This document shows positions 37,135 through 45,785 of a stretch of DNA of 64,000 bases, in pieces. This DNA is from Iamia majanohamensis. Lineage in GTDB: Bacteria; Actinomycetota; Acidimicrobiia; Acidimicrobiales; Iamiaceae. Location of the stretch: contig NZ_CP116942.1 of assembly GCF_028532485.1 (NCBI RefSeq), positions 3,348,001-3,412,000 on the forward strand, given 5' to 3'. The position numbers and the translations under genes are program-made. How positions within the stretch are numbered: the first letter of the stretch is position 1; each line of letters opens with the position of its first letter. A model generated the notes under the pieces. The model saw only the letters and a program-made list of their open reading frames with translations. It was not told the DNA's origin and did no database searches.

Positions 37135-37514
37135 GCCCCCGGCTCCTCGTCCCAGTCGAGCTCGAACCAGACCGTCTTGCCCCCGCTCGTGACCGTGGCC
37201 CCCGAGGCCCGGGCGAGGGCCCGGACCATGCGCATCCCCCGGCCCGACGCGGAGTCGACCCGGTAGTCGCGCACCTGGGGCAGCCGGGGGTCGTCGTCGT
37301 CGACCTCGACCCGCAGGGCCTCGCCCTGCTCCATGCGCACGGTGAACCCGCTGTGGGCGTGGAGCACGGCGTTGGTGGCGAGCTCGCTCACCAGCAGCAC
37401 GCACGTGGTGACGGTGTCGGCCGCCACCCCCCACTCGTCGAGGGTGGACGCGCAGAACCGTCGTGCCCGACCCACGCTGCGAGGGTCGGCATCGAGACGG
37501 ATCCCCGTGCCCAC
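37131..37514 (-). CDS. Anti-sigma-factor-type ATP-binding protein (HATPase_c_2, RsbW-like)
   Basis: A protein of 127 residues with the compact GHKL fold: an N-box in 'LLVSELATNAVLHAHSGF', 'VEVDDDDPRLPQ' as the G1-like box and 'SGRGMRMVRALAR' as the glycine lid. Such stand-alone proteins bind or phosphorylate partner-switching proteins that control sigma factors. GTG 37514 is the only reasonable start, with a weak ribosome site. It heads the operon with the unknown protein and the sulfatase and is divergent from a TetR gene. Confidence 0.85.
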   Translation of the reverse strand: MGTGIRLDADPRSVGRARRFCASTLDEWGVAADTVTTCVLLVSELATNAVLHAHSGFTVRMEQGEALRVEVDDDDPRLPQVRDYRVDSASGRGMRMVRALARASGATVTSGGKTVWFELDWDEEPGA

Positions 37515-37613
37515 GGACCCGACCCTACCCAGCGCACCTCCAGGTCAGACCGCATCCCGTCGGCGGCCGGACCGGGCTGCGGTCCGTCGCCGCCCAGGCG
37601 CCAGACTTGCGCC

Positions 37614-38231
37614 ATGTCCCCGGGCCCCGTCCGCCGTCGTCCCGGTCGACGGTCGTCCCAGGAGCGGCGGGACCGCTTCCTCGACGCCGCGGTGGAGGCG
37701 ATCCGTCGCGAGGGGCCCACGGTGTCGATGGAGGCCATCGCCCGCCAGGCGGGTGTCACCAAGCCCATCGTGTACCGCCTCTTCGGCGACCGCGAGGGCC
37801 TGCTGGCGGCGTTGGGCCAGCGCATGGCCGGCGAGATCATGGCCGAGGTGACCGCCGCCCTGGAGCAGGGACCGGCCGACCCCAAGGACATGCTGCGCCG
37901 GGCGATCCGGGCCTACGTCACCCTGATCGACACCGAGACCGAGGTGTACCGCTTCGTGACCGAGCGGACCGTGGGCGGGGCCACCATCACCGGCCTGGCC
38001 GCCGAGGTGGCCCGCGCCATCGCCGTCGTGCTGGGTGAGCAGCTGCGGGCCGCGGGGGCCGACTCCGGGGCCGCGGAGCCCTGGGCCTTCGGCATCGTGG
38101 GGATGGTCCACCTCTCGGGCGACTGGTGGGTCCGCACCCGGACCCTGCCGCGCGAGCAGCTCGTCACCTACCTCGTCGACCTGCTCTGGGACGGCTTCGC
38201 CGCCCTCGCCCCCGACGACGCCGCGACCTGA
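37614..38231 (+). CDS. TetR-family transcriptional regulator
   Basis: A protein of 205 residues. The DNA-binding domain covers about 17-65: 'RRDRFLDAAVEAIRREGPTVSMEAIARQAGVTKPIVYRLFGDREGLL', a canonical TetR helix-turn-helix. The rest is a helical ligand domain. ATG 37614 is preceded by 99 bp shared with the divergent anti-sigma-type gene. It is convergent with the CoA-transferase gene. The target is unknown; the divergent operon is the simplest guess. Confidence 0.9.
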   Translation: MSPGPVRRRPGRRSSQERRDRFLDAAVEAIRREGPTVSMEAIARQAGVTKPIVYRLFGDREGLLAALGQRMAGEIMAEVTAALEQGPADPKDMLRRAIRAYVTLIDTETEVYRFVTERTVGGATITGLAAEVARAIAVVLGEQLRAAGADSGAAEPWAFGIVGMVHLSGDWWVRTRTLPREQLVTYLVDLLWDGFAALAPDDAAT

Positions 38232-38249
38232 CCGGGTCCGGGCCGCAGC

Positions 38250-39545
38250 TCAGCCGAACCCCTCCGCCGCCTCGCGCAGCTCGTCGCGCACCGACGGGTC
38301 GGCGATGGCCGCCAGGGACCGGGCCCGCTCCCGCACGGTGGCGCCGCGCAGGTCGGCCACCCCGTGCTCGGTGACCACCAGGTCGAGCTGGTGGCGGGGC
38401 GTGGTGACCACGGTGCCCGGAGGGAGGTGGCGCACGATGCGCGAGTGCGCGACCCCCTCGTGCTCGGCCGTCGAGGGCAGGCAGATGAGCGACCGGTCCT
38501 CCAGCTCCAGCCCGCTGGCGGCGACGAAGTCCTCGTGCCCGCCGATGCCGGAGAACTGGTGGCCGTCGAGCGTGTCGGCGACGACCTGGCCGAACAGGTC
38601 GATCAGGAGGGCGCCGTTGACCGTCACCATGTTCCGGTTGCGGGCGATGGCCTCGGGGCTGTTGACCACGTCGACGGGGAGGAAGCGCACCTCGTCGTTG
38701 CCGTCCAGCCACTCGTAGAGCTCGGCCGTGCCCGCGGCGAAGGTGGTGACGGACACGCCGTCGTAGGTCCCCTTCCGGGCGTTGGTCACCTTCCCGGAGC
38801 GGTGGAGGTGCATGAGGCCGGTGGTGAACATCTCCGAGTGGATCCCGTAGTCGCCGCCGTCGCCGTCGGCCAGGCGCCCCACCACGCCCGACGGGATGGA
38901 GCCGATGCCGGTCTGGAGGGTGGCGCCGTCGGGCACGTAGGGACGCACCCGGGCCGCGATCTCCTCGGCGACCGGCCCGGGCACGACGTCGTCGAGCACG
39001 AACGGGTCCCGGTCGGACTCGACGAGGATGTCGGCCTGGTCGACGTGGACGGCGTGGCGGTGGTCGCCCAGGCCCTGCGTCCGGGGTAGCCCCGGGTTGA
39101 CCTCGACCAGCAGCACGCGGTCGGGGTCGGCCGCGGCGCGACCCAGCTCGGCCACCGTGGCGCCGGCGTGGAGGGAGAGGCTGCACCAGCCGTCGGCGTC
39201 GGGGGCGGCGGCGACGGTGGACATCACGCGGGGCCGGGTCCGCTCCAGCACCGGTGCGAAGCGCCGGAAGTCGGCCGGGATGAACTGGATGTCGGCGCCC
39301 GAGGCGATGAGGAAGCGCTCGGCGGGGCCGAAGAACCCGCTCTGGTGGTGGACGCCGGGGTGGAGGAAGACCTCGTAGATGTCGACGAGCAGGGCGCCCC
39401 CGATCGTGAGGTCGACCCAGTCGTCGCGCCCGCCGAGGGCGTGGAGGAACGCGGACGGCTGCCCCGGTCCGAGCGGGATGCCGAGGGTGTCGGTGGGGTG
39501 GAGGCGACCGGCCGCCTCCTCGGGGGTGAGGGTCGACGGGGCCAT
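38250..39545 (-). CDS. Acetyl-CoA hydrolase / 4-hydroxybutyrate CoA-transferase family
   Basis: A protein of 431 residues of the class I CoA-transferase family. The catalytic Glu is in 'DYGIHSEMFTTGLM'. Other blocks are 'LQTGIGSIPSGVV', 'TFAAGTAELYEWLD' and the C-terminal 'LVVTEHGVADLRGATVRERA'. It moves CoA between short-chain acids or hydrolyses acetyl-CoA; the sequence alone does not decide. ATG 39545 is used; GTG 39563 is six codons upstream. It is divergent from efeO. Confidence 0.9.
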   Translation of the reverse strand: MAPSTLTPEEAAGRLHPTDTLGIPLGPGQPSAFLHALGGRDDWVDLTIGGALLVDIYEVFLHPGVHHQSGFFGPAERFLIASGADIQFIPADFRRFAPVLERTRPRVMSTVAAAPDADGWCSLSLHAGATVAELGRAAADPDRVLLVEVNPGLPRTQGLGDHRHAVHVDQADILVESDRDPFVLDDVVPGPVAEEIAARVRPYVPDGATLQTGIGSIPSGVVGRLADGDGGDYGIHSEMFTTGLMHLHRSGKVTNARKGTYDGVSVTTFAAGTAELYEWLDGNDEVRFLPVDVVNSPEAIARNRNMVTVNGALLIDLFGQVVADTLDGHQFSGIGGHEDFVAASGLELEDRSLICLPSTAEHEGVAHSRIVRHLPPGTVVTTPRHQLDLVVTEHGVADLRGATVRERARSLAAIADPSVRDELREAAEGFG

Positions 39546-39596
39546 GGGCCGAGAGGTTGCCACGGTCGCGCCCCCGCCGGGCGCGCGCCGCCCCGG

Positions 39597-39619
39597 CGCC
39601 GGCCGGTGGGCGGCCGGCG
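39597..39619. other. Perfect 9-bp stem hairpin in divergent region
   Basis: CGCCGGCCG and CGGCCGGCG pair around a five-base loop, 51 bases before the CoA-transferase start. It may act in that gene's leader or insulate it from efeO; GC richness tempers this. Confidence 0.35.
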
Positions 39620-39685
39620 GCCCGGGCCGGGCCCGTCGTCGGCGCCTTGCCGACGCACGGTGTTGCGCACGCCCACGACAGCGCA

Positions 39686-39704
39686 TTAGGAAGCCCTAAC
39701 CACA
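39686..39704. promoter_or_regulatory. IdeR/DtxR-like iron box
   Basis: The site starts TTAGG-AAGC-CCTAACC. It matches 12 of 19 bases of the IdeR consensus as I recall it (TTAGGTTAGGCTAACCTAA), including TTAGG and CTAACC. It ends 26 bases before the efeO ATG, overlapping the expected promoter. Iron repression of efeO-efeB is the inference. Confidence 0.6.
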
Positions 39705-39730
39705 CCCGCCTTTCGCCTCCGGAGACCGTG

Positions 39731-40636
39731 ATGCCCTCCCCGACCTCCCCGCCCCGGCGCCTCCTCCTCGGCGCCGCCGCCACCCTCGCCGCCCTCACCC
39801 TCGTCCTCGCCGCCTGCGGCAGCGACGACGGCGACGAGGCCGGCTCCGACACGACCACCGAGCCCGCCGCGGAGGGCGCCGAGGCCACCGTCGACACCGA
39901 GCTCCTCGACCAGGCGGCCGAGGACTACCAGGCCTACGTGGTGGAGCAGACCGACGCCCTGGTCGCCGACGTCGCCGTGTTCACCGACGCGGTCCGGGCC
40001 GGCGACGTGGAGGCGGCCAAGGCCGCCTACGCCCCCTCCCGCCAGCGGTGGGAGGCCATCGAGCCCATCGCCGGCCTGATCGAGGAGGTCGACGTCGCCG
40101 TCGACGCCCGGGTCGACGACTACGACGGCCCCGAGGACCCGGGGTGGACCGGCTGGCACAAGCTCGAGTTCCAGCTCTGGGAGGAGGGCGAGATCACCGA
40201 CGGGGCCGAGCTGGCCGACGAGCTCGACGCCCAGATCCAGAGCCTGGCCGACGAGGCCCCGGAGCTCGAGCTCACCCCGCTCGACCAGGCGCGCGGGTCC
40301 CAGGAGCTCATCGAGGAGGTCACCAACGGCAAGATCACCGGCGAGGAGGACCGCTACTCCCACACCGACCTGTGGGACTTCGCCGCCAACGTGGAGGGGT
40401 CCGAGGTCGCCCTCGAGCTCCTGGCCCCCGCCCTCGAGCAGGCCGACCCCGAGCTGCTCGCCGCCATCGAGGACGGCTTCGCCGAGGTCGAGGCCGGGCT
40501 CGAGCCCTACCGCGACGGTGAGGGCTACGTGTCCTACGAGGAGCTGACCGACGACGACCAGGCCCAGCTGCAGGCCGTCCTCGCCGAGCTCTCGGAGCAC
40601 CTGGCCGAGGTCCCGCCGGCCCTCGGGCTGGGATGA
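39731..40636 (+). CDS. efeO: EfeO-type iron uptake lipoprotein (M75, imelysin-like)
   Basis: A protein of 301 residues. A signal ends at the lipobox 'LVLAAC' (about residue 28), so it is an exported lipoprotein. The M75 domain has the metal motif 'GWHKLEFQLW' (HxxE) and the helical blocks 'YAPSRQRWEAIEPIAGLIEEVDVAVDAR' and 'SHTDLWDFAANVEGS'. It binds iron for delivery to the EfeU permease. ATG 39731 has GGAG seven bases upstream. No cupredoxin domain is fused. An IdeR-like box precedes it and efeB is coupled after it (ATGA). Confidence 0.92.
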   Translation: MPSPTSPPRRLLLGAAATLAALTLVLAACGSDDGDEAGSDTTTEPAAEGAEATVDTELLDQAAEDYQAYVVEQTDALVADVAVFTDAVRAGDVEAAKAAYAPSRQRWEAIEPIAGLIEEVDVAVDARVDDYDGPEDPGWTGWHKLEFQLWEEGEITDGAELADELDAQIQSLADEAPELELTPLDQARGSQELIEEVTNGKITGEEDRYSHTDLWDFAANVEGSEVALELLAPALEQADPELLAAIEDGFAEVEAGLEPYRDGEGYVSYEELTDDDQAQLQAVLAELSEHLAEVPPALGLG

Positions 40637-41940
40637 CCGGGCGGCGGTCGCCGGTGCGGGCCGAGGGGCCGGACGGCGCCTGCCCCGTCGGCGCGCCCGG
40701 CGTCACCCGCCGTCGCTTCCTGGCCGGGGGGGCCGCCGCCTCGGCCGGACTGGTCGCCGGCTGCGGGGCCTGGTCGTCCACCGACGACGGCGGCCCCGAG
40801 GCCACCGGGCCCGAGGGGCGCGCCCCCCGGCGGGTGCCGTTCCTCGGTCCGCACCAGAACGGGCTGACCGCCCCGGTGGCCGCGTCCGGCGTCCTGTGCG
40901 CCCTCGACGTGGTGGCCGAGGGGCGCGACGAGCTGGCGGAGACCCTCCAGGCCATCAGCGCCGAGGTCCAACGCCTCATGGAGGGCGGGGCCCCGCCCGA
41001 GACCGACAGCATCGGCCCCCCACCCGACAACGGGGTGCTCGGCGCCGAGCCCCCGGTGGCCGACCTCTCGTTCGTGGTGTCGGTGGGGGCGTCGCTCTTC
41101 GACGCGCGCTTCGGCCTGGCCGACGAGAGGCCCCGCGAGCTGGTGCCGATGACGCGGCTGGCCAACGACCGCCTCGACGACGGACGCACCCACGGGGACC
41201 TCCTCCTGGCCGTCGAGGGCGACTCCCCCGACATCACCCTGGCGTCGCTGCGCCAGGTGCTGCGCCAGGTGCGCGGCACCACCGTGGTCCGCTGGGTCGT
41301 CGAGGGCCACAACCGGGCCTCCCCCTCGGCCGCCGCGGGCGAGGCCCCGGTCCGCAACCTGCTCGGCTTCAAGGACGGCACCGCCAACCTCGACGCCTCC
41401 GACGAGGCGCTGATGGACCGCCACGTGTGGGTCGGCGCCGACGACCCGGAGCCGGCCTGGGCCGCGGGCGGCTCCTACCAGGCCGTCCGCACGATCCGCA
41501 TGTTCGTGGAGCTGTGGGACCGCACCTCGCTGGTCGAGCAGGAGGCGGTCATCGGGCGCCACAAGGTCTCCGGGGCCCCGCTGGGCGGGACCCGGGAGAC
41601 GGAGGTCCCCGACTTCTCCTCCGACCCCGACGGCGAGGTCACCCCCCTCGACGCCCACATCCGGCTGGCCAACCCACGCACGCCCGAGACCGAGGCGGAC
41701 CTGATCCTGCGGCGGGGCCTCAGCTACTCGCGGGGCGTCGACGGTGCCGGGCGCCTCGACCAGGGGCTGGCCTTCGTCTCCTACCAGCGCAGCCTGCGCC
41801 GGGGGTTCCTCGCCGTCCAGGAGCGCCTGGCCGGCGAGCCCCTGGAGGAGTACGTCGTGCCCGAGGGCGGCGGCTTCTTCTTCGCCCTCCCCGGCGTGCC
41901 CGAGGACGGGGGCTGGCTGGGCCAGGGACTCCTGGCCTGA
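40633..41940 (+). CDS. efeB: Dyp-type peroxidase EfeB (Tat-exported)
   Basis: A protein of 435 residues. A twin-arginine signal 'TRRRFLAGGAAASAGLVAGC' (about 25-45) is followed by a Dyp domain with the GxxDG motif 'GFKDGTANL', the proximal haem His in 'DAHIRLANPR' and the C-terminal 'FVSYQRSLRRGF'. EfeB acts on haem or ferrous iron outside the membrane in the Efe uptake system. The start overlaps the efeO stop by four bases. No efeU permease gene is in this window, which is unusual for a complete operon. Confidence 0.94.
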   Translation: MTGRRSPVRAEGPDGACPVGAPGVTRRRFLAGGAAASAGLVAGCGAWSSTDDGGPEATGPEGRAPRRVPFLGPHQNGLTAPVAASGVLCALDVVAEGRDELAETLQAISAEVQRLMEGGAPPETDSIGPPPDNGVLGAEPPVADLSFVVSVGASLFDARFGLADERPRELVPMTRLANDRLDDGRTHGDLLLAVEGDSPDITLASLRQVLRQVRGTTVVRWVVEGHNRASPSAAAGEAPVRNLLGFKDGTANLDASDEALMDRHVWVGADDPEPAWAAGGSYQAVRTIRMFVELWDRTSLVEQEAVIGRHKVSGAPLGGTRETEVPDFSSDPDGEVTPLDAHIRLANPRTPETEADLILRRGLSYSRGVDGAGRLDQGLAFVSYQRSLRRGFLAVQERLAGEPLEEYVVPEGGGFFFALPGVPEDGGWLGQGLLA

Positions 41941-41956
41941 GGCCGGCGGGGCGGGG

Positions 41957-43480
41957 TCAGCCCTTGCGCGGACCCCGGCCGTGGAGGAGGCCGATGAGCT
42001 TCTTCACCGCCTTGTCGGTCCCCGAGCCGCGGTGGAACGTGGTCAGGGTGAGCGGCGCCTTCATCCGCTGGCGGGCCACGGCCTTGGGCCGGGTGAACTC
42101 GCGGAGCCCGTCAGGCCCGTGGATCCGCCCGAACCCGGAGTCGCCGACGCCGCCGAAGGGCAGCGACGGGATGCCGGCGAAGGAGATCACCGAGTTGACC
42201 GCGGTCATGCCCGAGCGCAGCCGCCGGGCCAGCTCCGGTCCCCGCTCCCCGGAGTAGACGGTGGAGCCGAGCCCGTAGCGCGAGGCGTTGGCCTTCTCCA
42301 CCGCCTCGTCCATGTCCCGCACGCGGGCGATGGTGAGGGTGGGCCCGAAGGTCTCGTCGGTCACGGCGACGGAGTCCTCGGGGACGTCGACGAGCACGGT
42401 GGGGCGGGCGTAGCGGTCGTCGACGGCGTCCTCCCCGCCGACCAGGGCCCGGCCGCCCCGCGCCAGGGCGTCGTGGATGTGGCCGCGGATGACCTCCAGC
42501 TGCGAGGGCATGGTGATGGGGCCGATGTCGGCCTGGTCGCCGCTGCCGGCCTCGACCGCCGACGCCTCGGCCACGACCTTGTCGACGAACTCGTCGTAGA
42601 CGTCGGTGTGGACGTAGACCCGCTCCACCCCGACGCAGGTCTGACCTGCGTTCGACATCCCGCCCCACGCGGCCGCGTCGGCCGCGGCGTCGAGGTCGGC
42701 ATCGGCGTCGACGAGCATGGCGTCCTTGCCGCCGCACTCGATGAGCACGGGGGTCAGCGTCTCCGACGCCGCGGCCATGATCTTCTTGCCGGTCGCGGTG
42801 GAGCCGGTGAAGGCCACCTTGTCGACGCCGGCCTGCACCAGGGCGCCGCCGGTCTCGCCGAAGCCGGTCACGACCTCGAGCAGGCCGGGGATGCCCATGG
42901 CCTCGGCCGCGGTCCGCCCGAGCCACTCCCCCACCCCCGGGGTGTGCTCGGAGGGCTTGAACACCACCGCGTTGCCCGCCGCCAGGGCGTAGGCGATCGA
43001 CCCCATCGGGGTGAACACGGGGTAGTTCCAGGGCCCGATCACCCCGATGACCCCGAAGGGCAGGTACTCGAGGGTCGCGCCCATGTTCGACATGAGCAGG
43101 CCCGGGTTCACCGACCGGCGCTTGAGCACCTTGGGCGCGTGCTTGGTGGCCCAGGCGAGGTGGTCCACGGCCAGGACGATCTCGAGCATGGCGTCGCCGG
43201 TGGGCTTGCCCGTCTCGGCCCGGACCAGCTCGGCCAGCTCGTCGGCGCGGGAGGTGATGAGGGCCTTCCAGGCCGCCAGCTTGGGGGCGCGGCCGTCGAA
43301 GTCGAGGTCGGCCCAGGTGTCCGAGGCGATGCGCGCCCGGGCGACGGCCCGGTCGACGTCGGCCGCGCTGTGCACCGGGTGGGTGCCCACCACCGCCCCG
43401 GTGGCCGGGTCGAGCGAGTCGAACCGCTCGCGCTCGGCGATGGGTCCGGCGTCGGACGGGGTGGTGTCGGTGGTCGTCAT
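41957..43480 (-). CDS. Aldehyde dehydrogenase (NAD(P)-dependent)
   Basis: A protein of 507 residues with all ALDH blocks: 'VIGVIGPWNYPVFTP', 'FKPSEHTPGVG', 'VAFTGSTATGKKI', catalytic Glu in 'LIECGGKDAM' and catalytic Cys in 'NAGQTCVGVERVYV'. It is similar to the succinate-semialdehyde or long-chain aldehyde branch. ATG 43480 follows GGAGG; the longer frame from 43519 lacks a ribosome site. It is convergent with efeB and lies after the histidine kinase gene, 63 bases away. Confidence 0.92.
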   Translation of the reverse strand: MTTTDTTPSDAGPIAERERFDSLDPATGAVVGTHPVHSAADVDRAVARARIASDTWADLDFDGRAPKLAAWKALITSRADELAELVRAETGKPTGDAMLEIVLAVDHLAWATKHAPKVLKRRSVNPGLLMSNMGATLEYLPFGVIGVIGPWNYPVFTPMGSIAYALAAGNAVVFKPSEHTPGVGEWLGRTAAEAMGIPGLLEVVTGFGETGGALVQAGVDKVAFTGSTATGKKIMAAASETLTPVLIECGGKDAMLVDADADLDAAADAAAWGGMSNAGQTCVGVERVYVHTDVYDEFVDKVVAEASAVEAGSGDQADIGPITMPSQLEVIRGHIHDALARGGRALVGGEDAVDDRYARPTVLVDVPEDSVAVTDETFGPTLTIARVRDMDEAVEKANASRYGLGSTVYSGERGPELARRLRSGMTAVNSVISFAGIPSLPFGGVGDSGFGRIHGPDGLREFTRPKAVARQRMKAPLTLTTFHRGSGTDKAVKKLIGLLHGRGPRKG

Positions 43481-43543
43481 GCAGGCCTCCGGGGGCGCGA
43501 CGGGCTCGGCACCACCCACTCTGCCCGCCAGGGGCGACCGCGG

Positions 43544-44971
43544 CTACCCGCCGGCGTCGGGCGGGGGCGGCGGCGACGGCGCGGCGCCGCCGGCCCGGGG
43601 CAGGGAGACGCGCACGCTGGTGCCCGCGCCGGGTGCGGTCCGGAGGTCCACCGTGCCGTCGTGGGCGGCCACGATGGCCGCCACGATCGAGAGCCCCAGG
43701 CCGGTGCTGCCCGCGGCGCGGGAGCGGGCCACGTCGCCCCGGGCGAAGCGCTCGAAGGCCCGCCCGGCCAGGTCGGGGTCCATGCCCGGGCCGTCGTCGG
43801 TCACCGAGAGGAGGAGGCGGCTCCCGTCGTCCGGGTCGGGCTCGAGGGCCACGGCGACCGTCGTCCCCGGCGGGGTGTGGGCCACCGCGTTGCCCACCAG
43901 GTTCGCCACCACCTGGCGGAGCCGGTGGTCGTCGCCCACGACCTCGGCCGGAGCGGCCCCCGGATCGATGCGGAGGGCCACCGGGTGCTCGGCGTGGCTG
44001 ACCCCCGCGTCGGCGACGAGGTCGTGCAGCAGGGCGTCCAGGGCCACGGGCGCCTGCCCGAGGGGCCGACCCTGGTCGAGGCGGGCCAGCAGGAGCAGGT
44101 CGTCGACCAGCACGCCCATGCGCACGGCCTCCTGCTCGGTGCGCTCCATGGCGGCCCTGCGGTCGTCGGGGTCCTCCAGGCCGCCTCGTCGGTGCAGCTC
44201 GGCGTAGCCCCGGATCGTGGTGATGGGGGTCCGAAGCTCGTGGGACGCGTCGGCGACGAAGCGGCGCAGACGCTCCTCGGAGGCGGCGCGCTGGCGGAAG
44301 GCCTCCTCGATGTGGGCCAGCATCGAGTTGAGGGCGGCCCCGAGCTCCCCGGCCTCGGTGCGGGGATCGGCCTCGGGGACGCGCCGGGAGAGGTCGCCCT
44401 GGGCGATGGCGCCGGCGGCGGCGGCCATCTGCTGCACCGGGCGGACCCCCAGGCGCAGCACCCAGAAGGCGACGAGGGCCAGCAGGGCGAGCACGGCGAG
44501 GGTCGCGACGCCCTCCACCACCAGCAGCCGGCGCGTGGCCGAGTCCACGTCGTCGAGCGGAGCGCCGACGAGGTCGACACCGGCGGTGGGTCCGTCGAGG
44601 GCCATGACCCGGAAGCGCGTGGCGCCGTCGCCGTCGACGGTGATGGCCTCGCCGGGACGCCCGTCGAGCCGCGCCAGGTCCTCGGTCGACAGCACCGGCG
44701 TGGCCGGCTCGCCCGCCGGCGTGCGGGGGGCGACCCGGGTGACGACCTCGCCGTCGTCGACCTCGCCGAACCACACCGTCGAGCGCTGGAGCGCGGGGAG
44801 GGCGGGCGCCCGCTCGGGGCCGCCGAGGCGGGGCCGCGACACCGTGCGCAGCTGCTCGTCGACCTTGCCCACCAGGTCGGCCCGCGTGCTGGTGGTGACG
44901 ACGGCGGCCACCGCCACGAGGACCACCGCGACCAGCCCCAGGCCGAGCAGCAGGCGGAGCCTGAGGCTCAC
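43544..44971 (-). CDS. Sensor histidine kinase (HAMP, HisKA, HATPase)
   Basis: A protein of 475 residues. Two membrane helices (about 5-27 and 150-172) bound an extracytoplasmic sensor of about 120 residues. A HAMP domain follows, then HisKA with the phosphorylated His in 'FVADASHELRTPIT' and an ATPase domain with 'NLVGNAVAHTPPG', 'SVTDDGPGMD' and 'GSTGLGLSIV'. A Pro-rich tail ends it. GTG 44971 has GGAG nine bases upstream. It is 52 bases after the response regulator gene, forming one operon. Confidence 0.95.
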   Translation of the reverse strand: MSLRLRLLLGLGLVAVVLVAVAAVVTTSTRADLVGKVDEQLRTVSRPRLGGPERAPALPALQRSTVWFGEVDDGEVVTRVAPRTPAGEPATPVLSTEDLARLDGRPGEAITVDGDGATRFRVMALDGPTAGVDLVGAPLDDVDSATRRLLVVEGVATLAVLALLALVAFWVLRLGVRPVQQMAAAAGAIAQGDLSRRVPEADPRTEAGELGAALNSMLAHIEEAFRQRAASEERLRRFVADASHELRTPITTIRGYAELHRRGGLEDPDDRRAAMERTEQEAVRMGVLVDDLLLLARLDQGRPLGQAPVALDALLHDLVADAGVSHAEHPVALRIDPGAAPAEVVGDDHRLRQVVANLVGNAVAHTPPGTTVAVALEPDPDDGSRLLLSVTDDGPGMDPDLAGRAFERFARGDVARSRAAGSTGLGLSIVAAIVAAHDGTVDLRTAPGAGTSVRVSLPRAGGAAPSPPPPPDAGG

Positions 44972-45023
44972 GTCGGCTCCTGCGTCGGGCCGCGGGCCGG
45001 CGACGGGGCCGGCCCGGGCGGGG

Positions 45024-45704
45024 TCACGCCGCCTCGCGGAGCACGTAGCCGACGCCGCGGATCGTGTGGATGAGGGGCGGGTCGCCGACCAGCTTGCGCC
45101 GCAGGTACCCGACGTAGGTCTCCACGATCCCCCCGTCGCCGCCGAAGTCGTAGCTCCACACGTGGTCGAGGATCTGGGCCTTCGACAGCACCCGGCCCTG
45201 GTTGGCCAGCAGGAAGCGGAGCAGGTTGTACTCCGTGGGCGAGAGCGAGACGTCCCGGCCGGCCCGGGTGACCCGGTGGGCGTCGTCGTCGAGCTCGAGG
45301 TCGGCACAGCGCAGCACCGTGCCCGCCCGCTGGGCCCCGGCCCGGCGCAGCACCGCGTCGGTGCGGGCGACGAGCTCGTCGAGGCTGAAGGGCTTCACCA
45401 CGTAGTCGTCGCCGCCGAGGGTGAGGCCCCGGACCTTGTCCTCGGTGGCGTCTCGCGCGGTGAGGAAGACGACCGGGGTGCGCCGCCCGTCGGCCCGGAG
45501 CCGGCGGCACACCTCGAAGCCGTCGAGGTCCGGCATCATCACGTCGAGCACCAACAGGTCCGGCGCCGACGCCACCGCCGCGGCCAGGGCCTCCCGGCCC
45601 GAGGCGACGGCGGTGACCTCGTAGCCGCTGTGGCGGAGGGCGGCCTCGAGCATGAGGCGGAGGTTGTCGTCGTCGTCCGCCAGCAGCAGTCGTTCACCGG
45701 CCAT
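45024..45704 (-). CDS. OmpR/PhoB-type response regulator
   Basis: A protein of 226 residues. The receiver domain has the acidic pocket 'LLADDDDN', the phosphoacceptor in 'LLVLDVMMPDLDG' (about residue 53), Thr in 'VVFLTARDA' and Lys in 'YVVKPFS'. The C-terminal winged helix (about 130-224) includes 'LSPTEYNLLRFLLANQGRVLSK' and 'VGYLRRKL'. It is the DNA-binding partner of the kinase encoded next. ATG 45704. The inducing signal is unknown. Confidence 0.96.
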   Translation of the reverse strand: MAGERLLLADDDDNLRLMLEAALRHSGYEVTAVASGREALAAAVASAPDLLVLDVMMPDLDGFEVCRRLRADGRRTPVVFLTARDATEDKVRGLTLGGDDYVVKPFSLDELVARTDAVLRRAGAQRAGTVLRCADLELDDDAHRVTRAGRDVSLSPTEYNLLRFLLANQGRVLSKAQILDHVWSYDFGGDGGIVETYVGYLRRKLVGDPPLIHTIRGVGYVLREAA

Positions 45705-45785
45705 GGCGCCATGGTGCCCGCTGGACCTGGGAGGTCGCTGAGAGGCCGCTGGGAACCCGGGGTCGGGCGGCCCGACGGCCCTCCA

